From contig URTA01000002.1 in the NCBI GenBank assembly GCA_900550645.1, forward strand, positions 1-64,000: a stretch of DNA of 64,000 bases, read 5' to 3'. Under the pieces are notes generated by a model. The model was not told the DNA's origin and did no database searches. It worked only from the letters and a program-made list of their open reading frames with translations. This document shows positions 7,709 to 18,800 of this stretch, in pieces (positions within the stretch are counted from its first letter, which is position 1; every line of letters starts with the position of its first letter). The translations under genes were made by a program, and so were the position numbers. The stretch comes from an uncultured Porphyromonadaceae bacterium (GTDB lineage Bacteria > Bacteroidota > Bacteroidia > Bacteroidales > Muribaculaceae).

Positions 7709-10700
7709 TTACTTAACGATGAGGCGTGAAGTGTGTACGTTGCCGGCTACGGTCATGCGTACCAGGTAGATGCCGGGAGCGACACCAGCCAGGTTCATAG
7801 CAGCAGTATCCTGTACCTTGGCAACACAGCGGCCGCTCATGTCGAGCAGCTCGGCGTTGTCTACAGTAGTGCCGAAGTTCACAACGTCGGTAGCGGGGTT
7901 GGGGTAGATGCGGATGCCCTGTGCGGCAACCTCGTCTACGCCGTTCAGCTTGACGTTGAAGTTGACTGTAGCGTGTTCAGACTCGCCCTCGGCGTATACA
8001 GCCACTACAGAGGCTGTGTGGTCGCCCTCAGCGAGACCTGAAACGGTGTATGAAGTAGCCTCTGTGGAAGCGACCTTGTTGCCGTCTACATAAACGTCGA
8101 AGTTGCTGAACGTCGGAGCGACTCGTCGCGGCTTGCCGGCATTAGGCACAGCGATAGAGATGTCGTCAACCATGAACCAGTAGCCGTGATGCTCGGTGCA
8201 GTAGTTGATGCAGACATACTTGGCGGCAGCAGGGATAGCGTACTCCTTGAATGTCCAGGAGCTGTCCATAGTAGTAACAGATTCTGGCTCGTCGGTCAGC
8301 CAAATGAAGTCGCTTGCATCCTTGCCGGTAGTAGAGTAGCCTACACGGAACTGCTCGGTGTTCCAGAGTTCGCCCCATGCGCCGCCAGATTCCTGACCTT
8401 CGTAGTCGGGGTCTGCCTTGCACCAGAAGCTGAATACGAAGTCGCTTGAGTAGTTGAGTTTGGGCGAGATGAAATAGTCGTCCGGGCGAGGAGCGGGCTT
8501 AGAGCCGTCACCTGCGCTGAAGTTGCTCTTGAACAGGAGGTACTTGTCGCCGCTGTGCGGGGGGTTGGGGAGGTATGTGTACTTGTCCACCTCGTAAGGA
8601 GCCATAATCATGGCAGCGAGAGGTTTGCCGTCAGTAGGATATGGCATATCCGTATAGTCGGAAACGTATGGGATGCCCTTGTCACCGTCGATGTATGACC
8701 AGTCCCAAGTTTCGCCGGTCGGGTTGAGTATAAAGTTGGGATAGCCCTCCCAGTCTTCGATGATTTCAACGGAGAGGCCTGGATCGTCCGGGTCGTCCGG
8801 GTCAGTTCCGCCTCCGCTGTTGCCGTATGCCCAGCTCAGCAGCACGTCGCCGTTGTCTGCATTGACAGTAGCCTTGAGGTTGGTCGGGGCTTTGAACGAG
8901 TCTTCATTGCCGCCGCCAGTGCCACCGCCGCCGGAAGTGCATGATACAGTCACGTCGGTGATGTAGATGTTGTACATGTTCTTCTCTGAAGTGGCGTGGA
9001 AAGCTATGTAGTATGCGCCGTCCTCGGTGATTTCGGGCAGGTCGATAGTGTCGAAGCGTCCTTCGCCGTCGTTCAGCACATAGCTCTTGAGCGAGTTGGT
9101 GAGACCCTCAACGGTGGCAGCGTTGCCGAAGCGCACGTCGAATTTTTCGGTGTGGCTGGCGTTTGAGCCGCGGTAGTTGAACTTGACGGAGTAAGTCTGT
9201 CCGGCCTTCATGCGGATAGGGGGTGAAACGAGGTAGTCGTCGCCGTCGTTCTTGCTGTCATACTGGTACATGGCGAAGCAGTCGTAGTCAGATAGACCGC
9301 GCTTCTTCCATTGCCATGTAGAGCCGCCGTTGTTGTTGATGACAGTCCAGGTGTTGAATACGGACTGGTTCTCGAAGAGGCAGTTGTAGGGGAGGATGCT
9401 GATTTCAGAACCGAGCTCGATAGTCACAGACTTGGCAGCCGCGCCGTCGCCGTCAGCGGTGTACGGGGTGATGGTGTAGTAGTAGCTGCCCATGGAGGTT
9501 ACGGTGTGGTCTGTGAAAGTATTGCCCTGCACGTCTTCTGCCACGAGAGTATTGCCTGGCATACGGACGATGCGGTAGCGCAGCGAGCTTGCATCGATCC
9601 AGCCGCCGTGGAGGCCGACAGTCGGCTCAACCCATTCGATAACGCCTGCGCCGTCGTCCATGCGGCCGATGCCCACGTTGCCGGGAGCGTCAGGCACGTC
9701 ATGGCCTACCCACTTGGTTACAGATTTTGCCATACCGGTGCCGAGGGCATTGTACGGTGTCACGACGTAAGTGCGGTAGCCGGCTTCTGCCACCTGGTCT
9801 GTGTAGTTGACAGTCTCGCCGATGTTGGCGGGCGATACGGAGTGGATTTCAGAGCCGTCGCGTGCGATAGTCACCTTGGTGAGCGAGGCGAGGTTGGAGT
9901 TGCCGAAAGTCTTTGTCGGGTTGACAAAAGAGATTTGGGCAGAGTTTTCGCCGCTTGCAGAGGAAGTGACGGTCATTTCTGTCACGGCAGCGGGTGCGCC
10001 TCCGGAGGGGATGGTGCAGGGTATGTCGAGGCCGGCGAGGCGGGCGTCGTTGCCCAGCAGACCGATAACTTGAGTCTCGGCAGTTTCGGGGTCTACCATC
10101 AGCAGCTCTGCCAGAGCTGTCTTGTAGTCGGCCGCCCAGTAGATTTTGCCGGTCATGGGGTCATACGTCATGGTCTGCAGACGCTGTGCGGGGTAGTGGC
10201 CGGTGAAGCCTATCTCCACCTCAGCATAGTCGTTCTCGGGGTCAAACTTCACGAGGTAGCCGTTCACGTCGATAGCGTAGAGATTGCCCTCGAGGTCGGC
10301 TGTCAGCGTGATGTATGTCGGGTTGGCGAGCGCGCCGGTGTCCCAGTTGATGAACTGCTTGACCTGTGTGGCAACGCCAGTGCTGGCATCGATGGTGTAC
10401 AGGCCTGAATACTCAAAGCTGAGGGCAGTCAGGAAGTCATCGGTATAGTACTCGCGAGAGAGACCGTAGATTTTGCCGCTCTTGTAGTCGTAGGCCATGT
10501 CATTAAATATGAAAGCCTTGTCTTTCCAGTCGGCAATGTCGGTGATTTTGCCGGTTGCAGGGTCGAGCGAAGACCAAGCCAGGGGTACCATAGTCTCGTT
10601 GGCGGCATCCTCACGGAAGCGGTAGAAATAGTAGCCCGAAGGGGTGTTCACTCCGGCAAATACCTTGTCTGGGAGCGAGAAGAGAGAAGTGAATGTCTCG

Positions 10701-10921
10701 GGGGCAGCGACATTGAAGCTGACGAGACCCAAGGGGAGGTCGCCTCTGTCGCGTACCATCCATGCGCGTGCTGTCATGTTGGGGGCAGCTGCCACCACAC
10801 GATGCTGGCGCATACGTGTTTGCTTTACCTCGTCGCCAGACAGGAAAGAAGATGTCTGAGCCACGACGGCGCCCACGCCCAGAAGGGGCAGGGCCAATGT
10901 TAGCATGGTTCTGAATTTCAT
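7709..10921 (-). CDS. Exported adhesin with nested cleaved-adhesin domain and type IX-like tail
   Basis: The 1070-residue product has a signal peptide (about 1-22) and a beta-propeller-like region (about 60-300), with strands such as MTYDPMTGKIYWAADY. Two fibronectin III-like domains (307-500) and a jelly-roll (508-655, DDYLVSPPIRM) follow, then a Gly-rich linker near 660. Next comes a fibronectin fold beginning ATVNADNGDVLLSWAYG, interrupted by a Pro/Asp linker and a complete cleaved-adhesin domain (718-925). The fold then resumes with FDVYVDGNKVASTEATSY. The same split arrangement is known in gingipain/HagA adhesin regions. The tail from 993 (RIYPNPATDVV...GIYLVRM...RLIVK) is a textbook type A sorting domain. 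Substrate unknown. Confidence 0.88.
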   Translation of the reverse strand: MKFRTMLTLALPLLGVGAVVAQTSSFLSGDEVKQTRMRQHRVVAAAPNMTARAWMVRDRGDLPLGLVSFNVAAPETFTSLFSLPDKVFAGVNTPSGYYFYRFREDAANETMVPLAWSSLDPATGKITDIADWKDKAFIFNDMAYDYKSGKIYGLSREYYTDDFLTALSFEYSGLYTIDASTGVATQVKQFINWDTGALANPTYITLTADLEGNLYAIDVNGYLVKFDPENDYAEVEIGFTGHYPAQRLQTMTYDPMTGKIYWAADYKTALAELLMVDPETAETQVIGLLGNDARLAGLDIPCTIPSGGAPAAVTEMTVTSSASGENSAQISFVNPTKTFGNSNLASLTKVTIARDGSEIHSVSPANIGETVNYTDQVAEAGYRTYVVTPYNALGTGMAKSVTKWVGHDVPDAPGNVGIGRMDDGAGVIEWVEPTVGLHGGWIDASSLRYRIVRMPGNTLVAEDVQGNTFTDHTVTSMGSYYYTITPYTADGDGAAAKSVTIELGSEISILPYNCLFENQSVFNTWTVINNNGGSTWQWKKRGLSDYDCFAMYQYDSKNDGDDYLVSPPIRMKAGQTYSVKFNYRGSNASHTEKFDVRFGNAATVEGLTNSLKSYVLNDGEGRFDTIDLPEITEDGAYYIAFHATSEKNMYNIYITDVTVSCTSGGGGTGGGNEDSFKAPTNLKATVNADNGDVLLSWAYGNSGGGTDPDDPDDPGLSVEIIEDWEGYPNFILNPTGETWDWSYIDGDKGIPYVSDYTDMPYPTDGKPLAAMIMAPYEVDKYTYLPNPPHSGDKYLLFKSNFSAGDGSKPAPRPDDYFISPKLNYSSDFVFSFWCKADPDYEGQESGGAWGELWNTEQFRVGYSTTGKDASDFIWLTDEPESVTTMDSSWTFKEYAIPAAAKYVCINYCTEHHGYWFMVDDISIAVPNAGKPRRVAPTFSNFDVYVDGNKVASTEATSYTVSGLAEGDHTASVVAVYAEGESEHATVNFNVKLNGVDEVAAQGIRIYPNPATDVVNFGTTVDNAELLDMSGRCVAKVQDTAAMNLAGVAPGIYLVRMTVAGNVHTSRLIVK

Positions 10922-10946
10922 TTATTTGTAGTTATTAGTTAAGGGT

Positions 10947-10982
10947 GTCATCCGCCTTCGTGTCTCCACGAGGGCAGATGAC
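10947..10982 (-). terminator. Hairpin after the 530-residue adhesin gene
   Basis: GTCATC-GCC (10947-10956) pairs with GG-GATGAC (ending 10982), with an inner CGTG/CACG extension. It begins 11 bases past the stop at 10993. No clear U-run follows on the minus strand. Confidence 0.5.
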
Positions 10983-10992
10983 CGTATTGCTT

Positions 10993-12585
10993 TTATCTGT
11001 TCATTATCTTGACTGTCATGTCGCCGTGGCGGACGATGTAGATGCCGGCGGCGATACTGGTGAAGTCAACTGTTGAGGCGATGCCGGAGTAAACGGCTGT
11101 GCCAGAAACAGAGTATACCTGTGTCATGGCTGCCTCGGCGAATGTGAGCATGCCGTCACGGAATGTGTATGACGTTTCGCCGGCGATGTTCTCAACGCCT
11201 GTGCCGGGGTTGGCGACTACCTGAAGGTTGTCGATGCGCACCTGGCGAGCTGTCATAGTTGCGGCGTGTTCATGCAGACCGATGTAGTATTTGCCCGGCT
11301 CGGAGACAGTGAACTCGACCGAGACTCTCTCGCCGTCCTTGGGGTATGTCGCGGTAGCGAATGTCTCGTAAGTAGCGAACGGTTCAGCTGTCTCTGCGGG
11401 GACAGCGGCTTCCTGTGTCAGAAATATGTCGAGCAGACAAGAGGAGTCATAGAAGCTGTACATGCAGGCATCGAATGAGAGCGTGTACTGGCCGGCAGCG
11501 TCGAGGTTCAACGGCGGCGTGAACACCCAGTCATCCTCTACCACGGGAGTGGAGGGGTTGGCAAATGCGAGGATGTAGCCTGTGAGGACGGAGTTGCGCC
11601 AGCGGCTCCAAGTCGCATTGTCAGGGTTGCCGGCAGTGCCGTCGCCAGCAACGTCAACAACAGTCCACAGCGGCCACAGCTCGTCATTCTCGAAATCATC
11701 GGCAAAGGGGAGCGTGAACGGCACCACCGGGCCGACGTATGAGGTCGTGACGCTTGCGGCGTTGCTGTTGCGCCCCTGATAGACCACGTACACTGAATAT
11801 GTGTGGAAGCCGGATGTCAGCCCCTTGTCGGCATCGTCTGCGAATGAGGTGGCATCGCCGGGGAGGGTGGCTATGGTCTCGCCGTCACGCATCACGACGA
11901 CATTGTCGAGAGCTGCTATCAGGTCGCCGCCGTCGGTGTCGGTGGTCGGGAGCGTCCATGTCAGGTCAACGGTGAGAGCCTGCTCCTCGCCGGCAGTCGC
12001 TGTCAGATCTGTGACACGCGAGGCGTACTGCACGTTTTCGCCCAGGCTGAATGCACGCATGAACACGTTGTAATGGTTCTTGGGGGAGTGGAGGTAGAAC
12101 GCCACGCGGTAGTTGCCGGCTTCGGCTACGTTGAATGTGTATACATATTTGGCGTATGTGCTGTTCTTGAACTCGACGAAATCGTGGATTACCATTGACT
12201 GACGCATCTGCTCCGGGTCTGTGGACTGCGTCAGGTATACGGTGAGGTCTTCGGTGTCGCTGCTGGTTTTCATCCAGAATGACACCTTGTATTCAGTGCC
12301 GGGAACAAGCGCGAACTCGGGTGAGACAGCCCAGTCGTCAGCATTGTTTTTGCTGTCATACACATACTTGATGCCGCAGGGAGCTTCCGTAGGCTTGGTG
12401 ATGTTGTTGTCGTCAGAGTCGTACACCCACGTCTTGGAGCCTTCAGTTTCATTGATGATGGTCCAGTCCGGGTCAATGTCCTTTACGGCTTTCGACCCCA
12501 TGTCAGTATAATAGGGGAGGTTTGCTGCAAGGGCGGAAGCAACTGCCGATGCAGCTGAGAAAGCGGTGAGTAAAAGTTTTTTCAT
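10993..12585 (-). CDS. Exported protein with two jelly-roll domains and C-terminal sorting domain
   Basis: The shortest member of the array, 530 residues. I choose the ATG at 12585 (MKKLLLTAF...) over one nine bases upstream because it gives a standard signal peptide ending near residue 21 (SALAA). Domains: jelly-roll/cleaved-adhesin 24-180 (DDWAVSPEFALVPG), fibronectin III-like 190-288, second jelly-roll 293-455 (DDWVFTPPLNLDAAG), and a tail 460-530 with VYSVSGTAVYSG and GIYIVRHGDMTVKI. It lacks the propeller-like N-terminal region of its larger neighbours. Likely surface-attached; binding partner unknown. Confidence 0.85.
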   Translation of the reverse strand: MKKLLLTAFSAASAVASALAANLPYYTDMGSKAVKDIDPDWTIINETEGSKTWVYDSDDNNITKPTEAPCGIKYVYDSKNNADDWAVSPEFALVPGTEYKVSFWMKTSSDTEDLTVYLTQSTDPEQMRQSMVIHDFVEFKNSTYAKYVYTFNVAEAGNYRVAFYLHSPKNHYNVFMRAFSLGENVQYASRVTDLTATAGEEQALTVDLTWTLPTTDTDGGDLIAALDNVVVMRDGETIATLPGDATSFADDADKGLTSGFHTYSVYVVYQGRNSNAASVTTSYVGPVVPFTLPFADDFENDELWPLWTVVDVAGDGTAGNPDNATWSRWRNSVLTGYILAFANPSTPVVEDDWVFTPPLNLDAAGQYTLSFDACMYSFYDSSCLLDIFLTQEAAVPAETAEPFATYETFATATYPKDGERVSVEFTVSEPGKYYIGLHEHAATMTARQVRIDNLQVVANPGTGVENIAGETSYTFRDGMLTFAEAAMTQVYSVSGTAVYSGIASTVDFTSIAAGIYIVRHGDMTVKIMNR

Positions 12586-12652
12586 ATATGTCATTTATGG
12601 TTTTCGGGTTGCGGGTATTGCCGCCGATAAAACAGGTCGGCAAGACAATGCA

Positions 12653-12660
12653 CAAAGGTA
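12653..12660 (-). promoter_or_regulatory. Possible -7 element for the 530-residue adhesin gene
   Basis: TACCTTTG on the minus strand fits TAnnTTTG and lies about 68 bases upstream of the start at 12585. No TTG is found at the usual distance upstream, so support is partial. Confidence 0.3.
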
Positions 12661-12722
12661 ATAATAATTTATCAAATGCGGATGATATGTATATGAGAAA
12701 TATACAGATAAGGCATAAAAAA

Positions 12723-12746
12723 GCATCCCGGGGGTGACCGGGATGC
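12723..12746 (-). terminator. Rho-independent terminator of the 1011-residue adhesin gene
   Basis: GCATCCCGG (12723-12731) pairs perfectly with CCGGGATGC (12738-12746), and on the minus strand six consecutive T residues follow. It starts 34 bases past the stop at 12781. Canonical form. Confidence 0.85.
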
Positions 12747-12780
12747 CTGTATGGGGAATTTAAGCGATGTGTGCGCTGTA

Positions 12781-15700
12781 TCAGCGGACTACAACCTTGT
12801 ATGTTACGTCTCCTGTGCGGACGAGGTAGATGCCGGGAGCCAGGCTGATGACAGCGGCGCGGTCAGCGGCAGCTACCTTGCAGCCGTCGAGTGTGTAAAC
12901 CGTTGCGGCAGCAGATGTCTGGATGCCGCCGGCTACTATCTTCAGTTCAGGAATATTGGCATTGATTTCGTCAACACCTGATTCGATTGACACTACAACA
13001 GGGTCGCACTGTGCAGTTTCACCCTCGGCGTAAACTGCAGATACGGTGAATGAGCGGAGCTGTTCGCCATCGCGTGTCATGCTGTCTTTCTCCTTGGGCA
13101 GTGAGAATGAAGTCTCGGTCACGAGTTCGGTGTTCAGCTGATCCCACATGTCCTCGTAAACGTTGTAGCCGAGTACGAGGGGAAGGGTTGACTCGACCTT
13201 GATGCGGTCGATGCCGAGAATTTGAGATGAGGATGCTGTCGATACGTTGTGGATAGCTACGTACTTGGCTGTGCCGGGTACGAGAGCCTCGTAATTGTAC
13301 CAAGTTTTGCCGGTGTACAGGGTTACAGGCTCAAGCTCGATGAAGCTCTCGGGCTGGTTGTCTGTGGTAGAGTATGCAACAGCCATCTTGCCTCCGGTTG
13401 TCTGCGCCAGAGCAGTGAATGTCACCTTGAAGTTACACTTGTCGAATGAGTTGAGCTGCGGTGAAATCAGCCAGTCGTCGGAAACTCCGGATGTGGGAGG
13501 CAGAATTGCGAGCCACTTGCCTGACTGTGCTTTGGGAGCGTATGAGTTGCTGAGGTCGAATACCTTCCAGATAGATGACTTGTAGCCATAGAGTGTGCCG
13601 GTCTCGCCTTGGTCGCCGTCAATGGCAGTCCAGCCGCAGTATACGAATGTCTCGCCAGCCTCATCGTTGACAGCGTCGGCAAAGTCCTCGTCGATGCTTG
13701 TCGGAGTGTAGCCGTTGGTGTCAACAGCAGGGTCCCATGTAAGGTCGATGTTGTCGCCGTTGACAACGCCGAGGAGGTTCTGTGCTGTCGGGTTCTCGAG
13801 GAGAGTGACAACTGTTGCTACGGCAGCCATGTCGTTTGTATCGTCCATGTCGGCATCATAGCTTGTGGCAGCTTCGACCTCGACATCCTCTTCGTTGGAG
13901 TAAGCATAGCCGCTGTTGAACTTGTACTTGAACTCAAATGTCTGTGATGCGCCGGCGGCGATGTCTACGCTTGCCGGAGCATTGTCAACCATTGTTTCGT
14001 CAACCCAGACCATAAGAGAATAGTCATTAGCAGTCACGTCCATGCCGTTGTTGGTGACGGTGATGGTGTAGGTGGCTTCGTTGCCGGCGATGATGGTTTC
14101 AGGACCGGTTATTGTGGTCTGTAGGTCATGGGCAAGGCGGTTGAATACACGCACATTGTCAACATAGATGTTGTAGCCGTAAGCGGAGATTGCGCGGATA
14201 GCTACACGGTACTTCTGGCTGCCGGCGATAGCGTTGGTCAGCGAGAATGAGTATTTGGTCCATCCTGCGGAGCTGGCTTTCAGAGTGATGAGAGTGCCGT
14301 CAACCTGTTCCCATTCGCCGCCGTCCTTCTGTACTTCGATGGCTATCTGGTCACTGCCGCTTGTGTTGTGATAGAACCAGAACTCGATTGCAGGGTTGGA
14401 GTCTGCGGTGTTGATGAACTCGGGAGTGATCAGGCGTGCGCCATGACCGTTGCGTGCGCTGTAAGACTTGTAGAAGGCCATGCCGCCGTCGCCGTCTTGG
14501 GGTGAGCAGTACGGAGATGAACCTGATGACTGTGTTTCCCAGTTGTATGTTCCCTCGATGATTTCTGCTGTCCAGTCGTCAGAGAGGACGTTGCCGGCAA
14601 ACGAGTCGGCAAATGGGAGGTTCATCGCGCCGAGCTTGAACGAAGCGGAGGTTGTGCCCTCGCTGCTCATTGTGCCGTAGCGGGCAACGACCTTGTATGC
14701 TACAGACACGCGGGTTTCGGTAGTGTATGTGTCGGTGAACGAAGCCTCGGTCAGCAGCATTGCAATCTTGCTCTCGTTGCCGTCGATGACGCGGTACACG
14801 TCATATTTGAGCGTTGAAGCATCGAGATCCATGTTGTTCACGCTCTTCGTCGGGGCTGTCCAGCTGATGACGTATGAGCCTTCCTCCTCGCCAGCAGTCA
14901 CCTTGAGGTTGGTGACGGGGTTCGGTGTCAGCGGGCCGATGTATGCAGACGCTGAAGCGGCTTCAGACTGTTCGTCGCCATTGAAGACATAGACGGTGTA
15001 AGTCTGCTCGCCGGCAACGGCATTGTTATCCTGAACAGAACGTGTTGTTCCCGGTGTGAAAGTAAACACGTCTTGTGCAACGAACCGGTCTCCGTTGAAA
15101 ATCTGAACTTTGGAGAGGGAAGTGAGGTCTGTCCCGACGATAGTTTTGGTCGGGAGTGTGTAGGTGACATTGGCTGTCAGCGCGAAATTCTCGCCCGGGG
15201 TGACTGTCACGTCTGTTGCGGGCATGGGCTTGTTGGGCGAGCCGGCATCTGTGATGACGATGTTGTCAACGCATGACGAGTACGAGCCCGTGGCGTGGAA
15301 TGTCAGGTAATAGCTGCCTGATGTGGGGACTGTGAAATAGCCCTTGAATGTCTGCGGAGTCTCGTGGGTGTACTTGTTGATGTACGGCAGCGAGAACGTC
15401 GAGAACATGGTATAGGCGGTCACGTCATCGCCTGTGCCGAAGCCCAGTTCGAGAGTGCCTATGGGGGTTGCAGTACTGTCGTACGACGAATCGTCTGTCC
15501 AGCCCTGGAACTCTACGCAGTATGCGTGTCCGGCTTCGAGGGCAACAGCCGTCTTGGTAGTCATGTAGTCGTCATACAATGCGCCGCCGTAGCCGTAGAC
15601 GCGGGCATAGTAGTAGCCGGGGGTAGAGGTGGTGTACTTGAACCACGACCACTGGTTGTTGTCATTGTTGTTGTTGAGGACGTTGAACTGTGTAGCAAAC

Positions 15701-15816
15701 TCGTCGCTCGACTCGTAGTTGAAATCATAGCTGGCAATGGGGTCGGCCAACAATGTCGGCACACTTGCGCCGGCGATGACCATTGCCAATCCCAACCTTT
15801 GTAATAATTGTTTCAT
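12781..15816 (-). CDS. Exported adhesin with CARDB-like and nested cleaved-adhesin domains
   Basis: A 1011-residue protein from the ATG at 15816 (a GTG six bases upstream is less likely). A signal peptide of about 24 residues precedes a jelly-roll domain (25-195), two fibronectin III-like domains (205-400), a second jelly-roll (405-570) and a CARDB-like domain (about 580-690) with ATYTITVTNNGMDV. A fibronectin fold is then split by a third, cleaved-adhesin-type jelly-roll (about 720-880, DDWLISPQLNSFDKC) and resumes with YNVYEDMWDQLNTE. The tail (945-1011) carries VYTLDGCKV and PGIYLVRTGDVTYKVVVR. Surface adhesin or matrix-binding role is inferred from the domains. Confidence 0.87.
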   Translation of the reverse strand: MKQLLQRLGLAMVIAGASVPTLLADPIASYDFNYESSDEFATQFNVLNNNNDNNQWSWFKYTTSTPGYYYARVYGYGGALYDDYMTTKTAVALEAGHAYCVEFQGWTDDSSYDSTATPIGTLELGFGTGDDVTAYTMFSTFSLPYINKYTHETPQTFKGYFTVPTSGSYYLTFHATGSYSSCVDNIVITDAGSPNKPMPATDVTVTPGENFALTANVTYTLPTKTIVGTDLTSLSKVQIFNGDRFVAQDVFTFTPGTTRSVQDNNAVAGEQTYTVYVFNGDEQSEAASASAYIGPLTPNPVTNLKVTAGEEEGSYVISWTAPTKSVNNMDLDASTLKYDVYRVIDGNESKIAMLLTEASFTDTYTTETRVSVAYKVVARYGTMSSEGTTSASFKLGAMNLPFADSFAGNVLSDDWTAEIIEGTYNWETQSSGSSPYCSPQDGDGGMAFYKSYSARNGHGARLITPEFINTADSNPAIEFWFYHNTSGSDQIAIEVQKDGGEWEQVDGTLITLKASSAGWTKYSFSLTNAIAGSQKYRVAIRAISAYGYNIYVDNVRVFNRLAHDLQTTITGPETIIAGNEATYTITVTNNGMDVTANDYSLMVWVDETMVDNAPASVDIAAGASQTFEFKYKFNSGYAYSNEEDVEVEAATSYDADMDDTNDMAAVATVVTLLENPTAQNLLGVVNGDNIDLTWDPAVDTNGYTPTSIDEDFADAVNDEAGETFVYCGWTAIDGDQGETGTLYGYKSSIWKVFDLSNSYAPKAQSGKWLAILPPTSGVSDDWLISPQLNSFDKCNFKVTFTALAQTTGGKMAVAYSTTDNQPESFIELEPVTLYTGKTWYNYEALVPGTAKYVAIHNVSTASSSQILGIDRIKVESTLPLVLGYNVYEDMWDQLNTELVTETSFSLPKEKDSMTRDGEQLRSFTVSAVYAEGETAQCDPVVVSIESGVDEINANIPELKIVAGGIQTSAAATVYTLDGCKVAAADRAAVISLAPGIYLVRTGDVTYKVVVR

Positions 15817-15848
15817 ACTCACAAATTTAGGGGTTATTATTTGAGAGG

Positions 15849-15877
15849 GGATGCCAGCCTGTGAGAGGCTGGCATCC
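15849..15877 (-). terminator. Hairpin after the 1112-residue adhesin gene
   Basis: GGATGCCAGCCT (15849-15860) pairs perfectly with AGGCTGGCATCC (15866-15877), a 12-bp stem with a 5-base loop, 14 bases past the stop at 15892. No strong U-run follows on the minus strand, but the stem is very stable. Confidence 0.65.
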
Positions 15878-15891
15878 TCTCTCGTTGATTG

Positions 15892-18800
15892 TTATTTCAC
15901 GATTGTTTTCTGCTTCTCGTTGCCGCTCACGGCGATGTAAACGCCAGAGGGGAGGGCGATGAAGCCCTGCTCGCTGCGGCGTGCAGCCACCTTGCGGCCG
16001 GCGGTGTCGTAGACTGTGATGCCGTGTGTCAGCCCGCTGAAGCGGATGCCGCCCTTGTCGCCGGTGACGCTGCCGTTGTCAGCTCCGATGAGGTCAACCT
16101 TCTCGTCGATTATCGTGCCGTTGACTGCAATGTTGTCGATGTGGATGTTGGCGCAGCCGGCTCCCTTGCCACGGAACGCGATGCGGACACTTGTGCATTT
16201 GCGATAGTTGGCAAGGTCAAACTTGTACTGTTTCCAGCTCGAGTCTGCCGCGTAGAGCGTGATGTCGGAATTGGGGATTACCTGGAACGGGCCGCCGTCC
16301 ATGGATATTTCCACGCACATGGTCTCGTTGACGGGGTCGGGTTCTTCCTGCCACCATCCAGGCAGACCGTTGTAGTGGTAGAAGTAGAACGACAGTTCAG
16401 GATCGATATATTTCGAGATGTCGATGGCCGGTGAGATGAGTCGCAGCTCGCAGTCTTTGGTCCAGCTGTGGTAGCCGTCAAACGTTGCCAAGCCGTCGTC
16501 GCCGTCCTGTGCCTTGATGTAAGGCTGGTCGCCCTGCTGCTCTATCTCCCATGTACCCATATATCCGGCTACCTGCTCTACAGACCATGGCTGTGTCTCT
16601 GTCTTGCCGCCGGCGAATGATTCCTTGTACGGTATCGGGTAGGGGTCGCCCACTGCAAACGAGGTTGAAGCTACGGCTTCGCTTTCGCCGGCACTTGTCA
16701 CGGCAGCTACCGTATAGTATACGAATGCCTGACGGTCAGTCTCCCATGTGTCGGTGTATTCTGTTTCAGTGTAGTTGTCTGCGAGGACAGTGGTTTCGTC
16801 GTTGACGACACGGCTGAGGCGGTATGAGAGCAGACCTTCGAGGTTGCCGCCGTTTGCGCCGCGAGCCGGGGCAGTCCAGGTGATTTTGCGGTTGCCGTCT
16901 GTGCCGTCAGCGTTGATGTCTGTAGGTGCGCCAGGCACATCGATGCCCGCAAAGGTCGTTGCGGAAACCGGTTCGCCCGCGCCGCTTGCGGAGTAGACTA
17001 TTACGCGGTATGTATAGCTGCCGGTCTTGACCGAAGTGTCAGTCCACTCCAGTGCCTTGCCTGGTTTGGGATTGTCAAATGTCTTGATAGGCTCGTTGCC
17101 CTCGCCGCGAATGATGTCGATGTGCGAGATAGCGTTGAGCGGTGCGCCGCCTATGGTGGTCGAAGGCGCTGTCATTGTGAGCTTGATGGCAAGTTCGCCG
17201 TTGGCAGCCGCCTCTGCCTTGAAGTCGGATACTGCTGCTGGTACTGCGGAAGAACCCTTGTCGGAGACGCGGATGTTGTCAGCGTACGACATGAAGCCGT
17301 TGTTGCCGGTCTTGCTGCGCAGCGCGAAATAGTAGATGCCGTCTGCCGGCGGTGCTACCACGCCGCTGTATCGCTGTGCCTCCGTGGGGAGTTGGCCGGT
17401 GTCGAGAACGAGCTTCATCTCGTTGATGTCCATGCTCGGGCCGAAGTATAGCATGATGTGCTCGGGATAGCTTTCTACCATCTGGTAGCCGTCAAACGAG
17501 AACTCGTATGACTTTGCGCCCGATAGGTTGAGACCCGGAGTGACGATATAGTCGTCGATTACGCCGCGCAGGCTCCACGGGTGGCGCAGTCGCTGGTTCT
17601 CAACATCATATTCCCACACCTTGCCTTCGCTCTGTAGGTCAATGACGGTGTACATGTCATATTCGCCCTGGGTGTCGAAACCACAGTAGTAGGGTATCTC
17701 GAAGTTGCCGATTATCATGCCGTTAGACGATGCTGCGATGCCCTTACCGTCTTGCGAAGAGGGTATCACGGTGTAGTAGTACTTGGCCGGTGATGTCAGC
17801 GTCTCGGAGAATGTGGTCTCGGAGAATGCGGTAGCCACTGTCACGTCGCCAGGCATACGGATTACGTCGTATGTCAGCGGAGTGCGTATTGCGCCGCCTT
17901 CCGCGCCTTCGGTCGGTGCTGTCCAGGTGACGGTCGCAGTCTTGTCGTTGGAGGTGAGTGTCAGGTCTTTGACTGCTGCCGGCACGTCGTAGCCAGCGAA
18001 GAACATGATTGCTGCCACCTCGCCGGCTCCGTTGTCATTTGATGCCGTCACCTTCAGTGTACGTAGACCGCGAGGAAAAGCCATTGAACTTGTCGTGACT
18101 GTCTCGCCCGGCTGTGCATCGCGTATGTCGAATATGTCGCCGTCCACAGTCATTTCTATTGACAGATTGCCTGTCAGGTTATCGCCGCCAATAGTCTTGG
18201 TCGGTGCGGTGAACGAGAACGCTACTTTTGTTGACCCCTCTTTTTCGGGGATAGCGGTCAGGTTTGTGGCAGCAGCGGGAACTCCCGGCTGCATATAGTC
18301 AGCCACATACATGCCTATCATCTCGGGGTTGCCCGGCAGGTCGGCTATCTTGACAGTGGCTGCGGTGGCAGGGTCAACCTCATAGAGGGCTGACTTTGAG
18401 CGGAACATGCCCTCGCTGTGGAACTCTGCCCAGTAGAGTTTGCCTGTCGTGTTGTCAAAAGTGATTGACTGTGTGTATGTTGACTGGTAGCCCTCATAGA
18501 TGTTGGTATTGCCTATGAGTGTGAGGGCTGCCGTGTTCTTGTCTATGCGGTAGAGGTTGGCCTCAGTGTCGATGCCGAAGAGCCGGCCGGAAGCGTCGGC
18601 GGCAATCATGATTACCTCCTTATCGAGGGCGGCAATCAGCGTTGATGCGCCGTCGGAGAGCGATGTAGTCGCGAGCCAGATGCTTTCACCTGTCTTGTCG
18701 TAGCATATAGAGTAGACCTTGCCAGTAGTGGTGTCGTATGTGCGGTCGGTGGCGATGTATGAATAGTCGAGAGGGTTTTCGACCATCTTGTCGCAGTGCC

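Noticed and set aside
9311..10408. 365-codon plus-strand frame opposite the 1070-residue adhesin
   Set aside because: Antisense shadow of a gene with clear domains; no protein features.
15822..15829. Minus-strand TAAATTTG as promoter of the 1011-residue adhesin
   Set aside because: No TTG at 19-20 bases, and the start would fall on the ATG.
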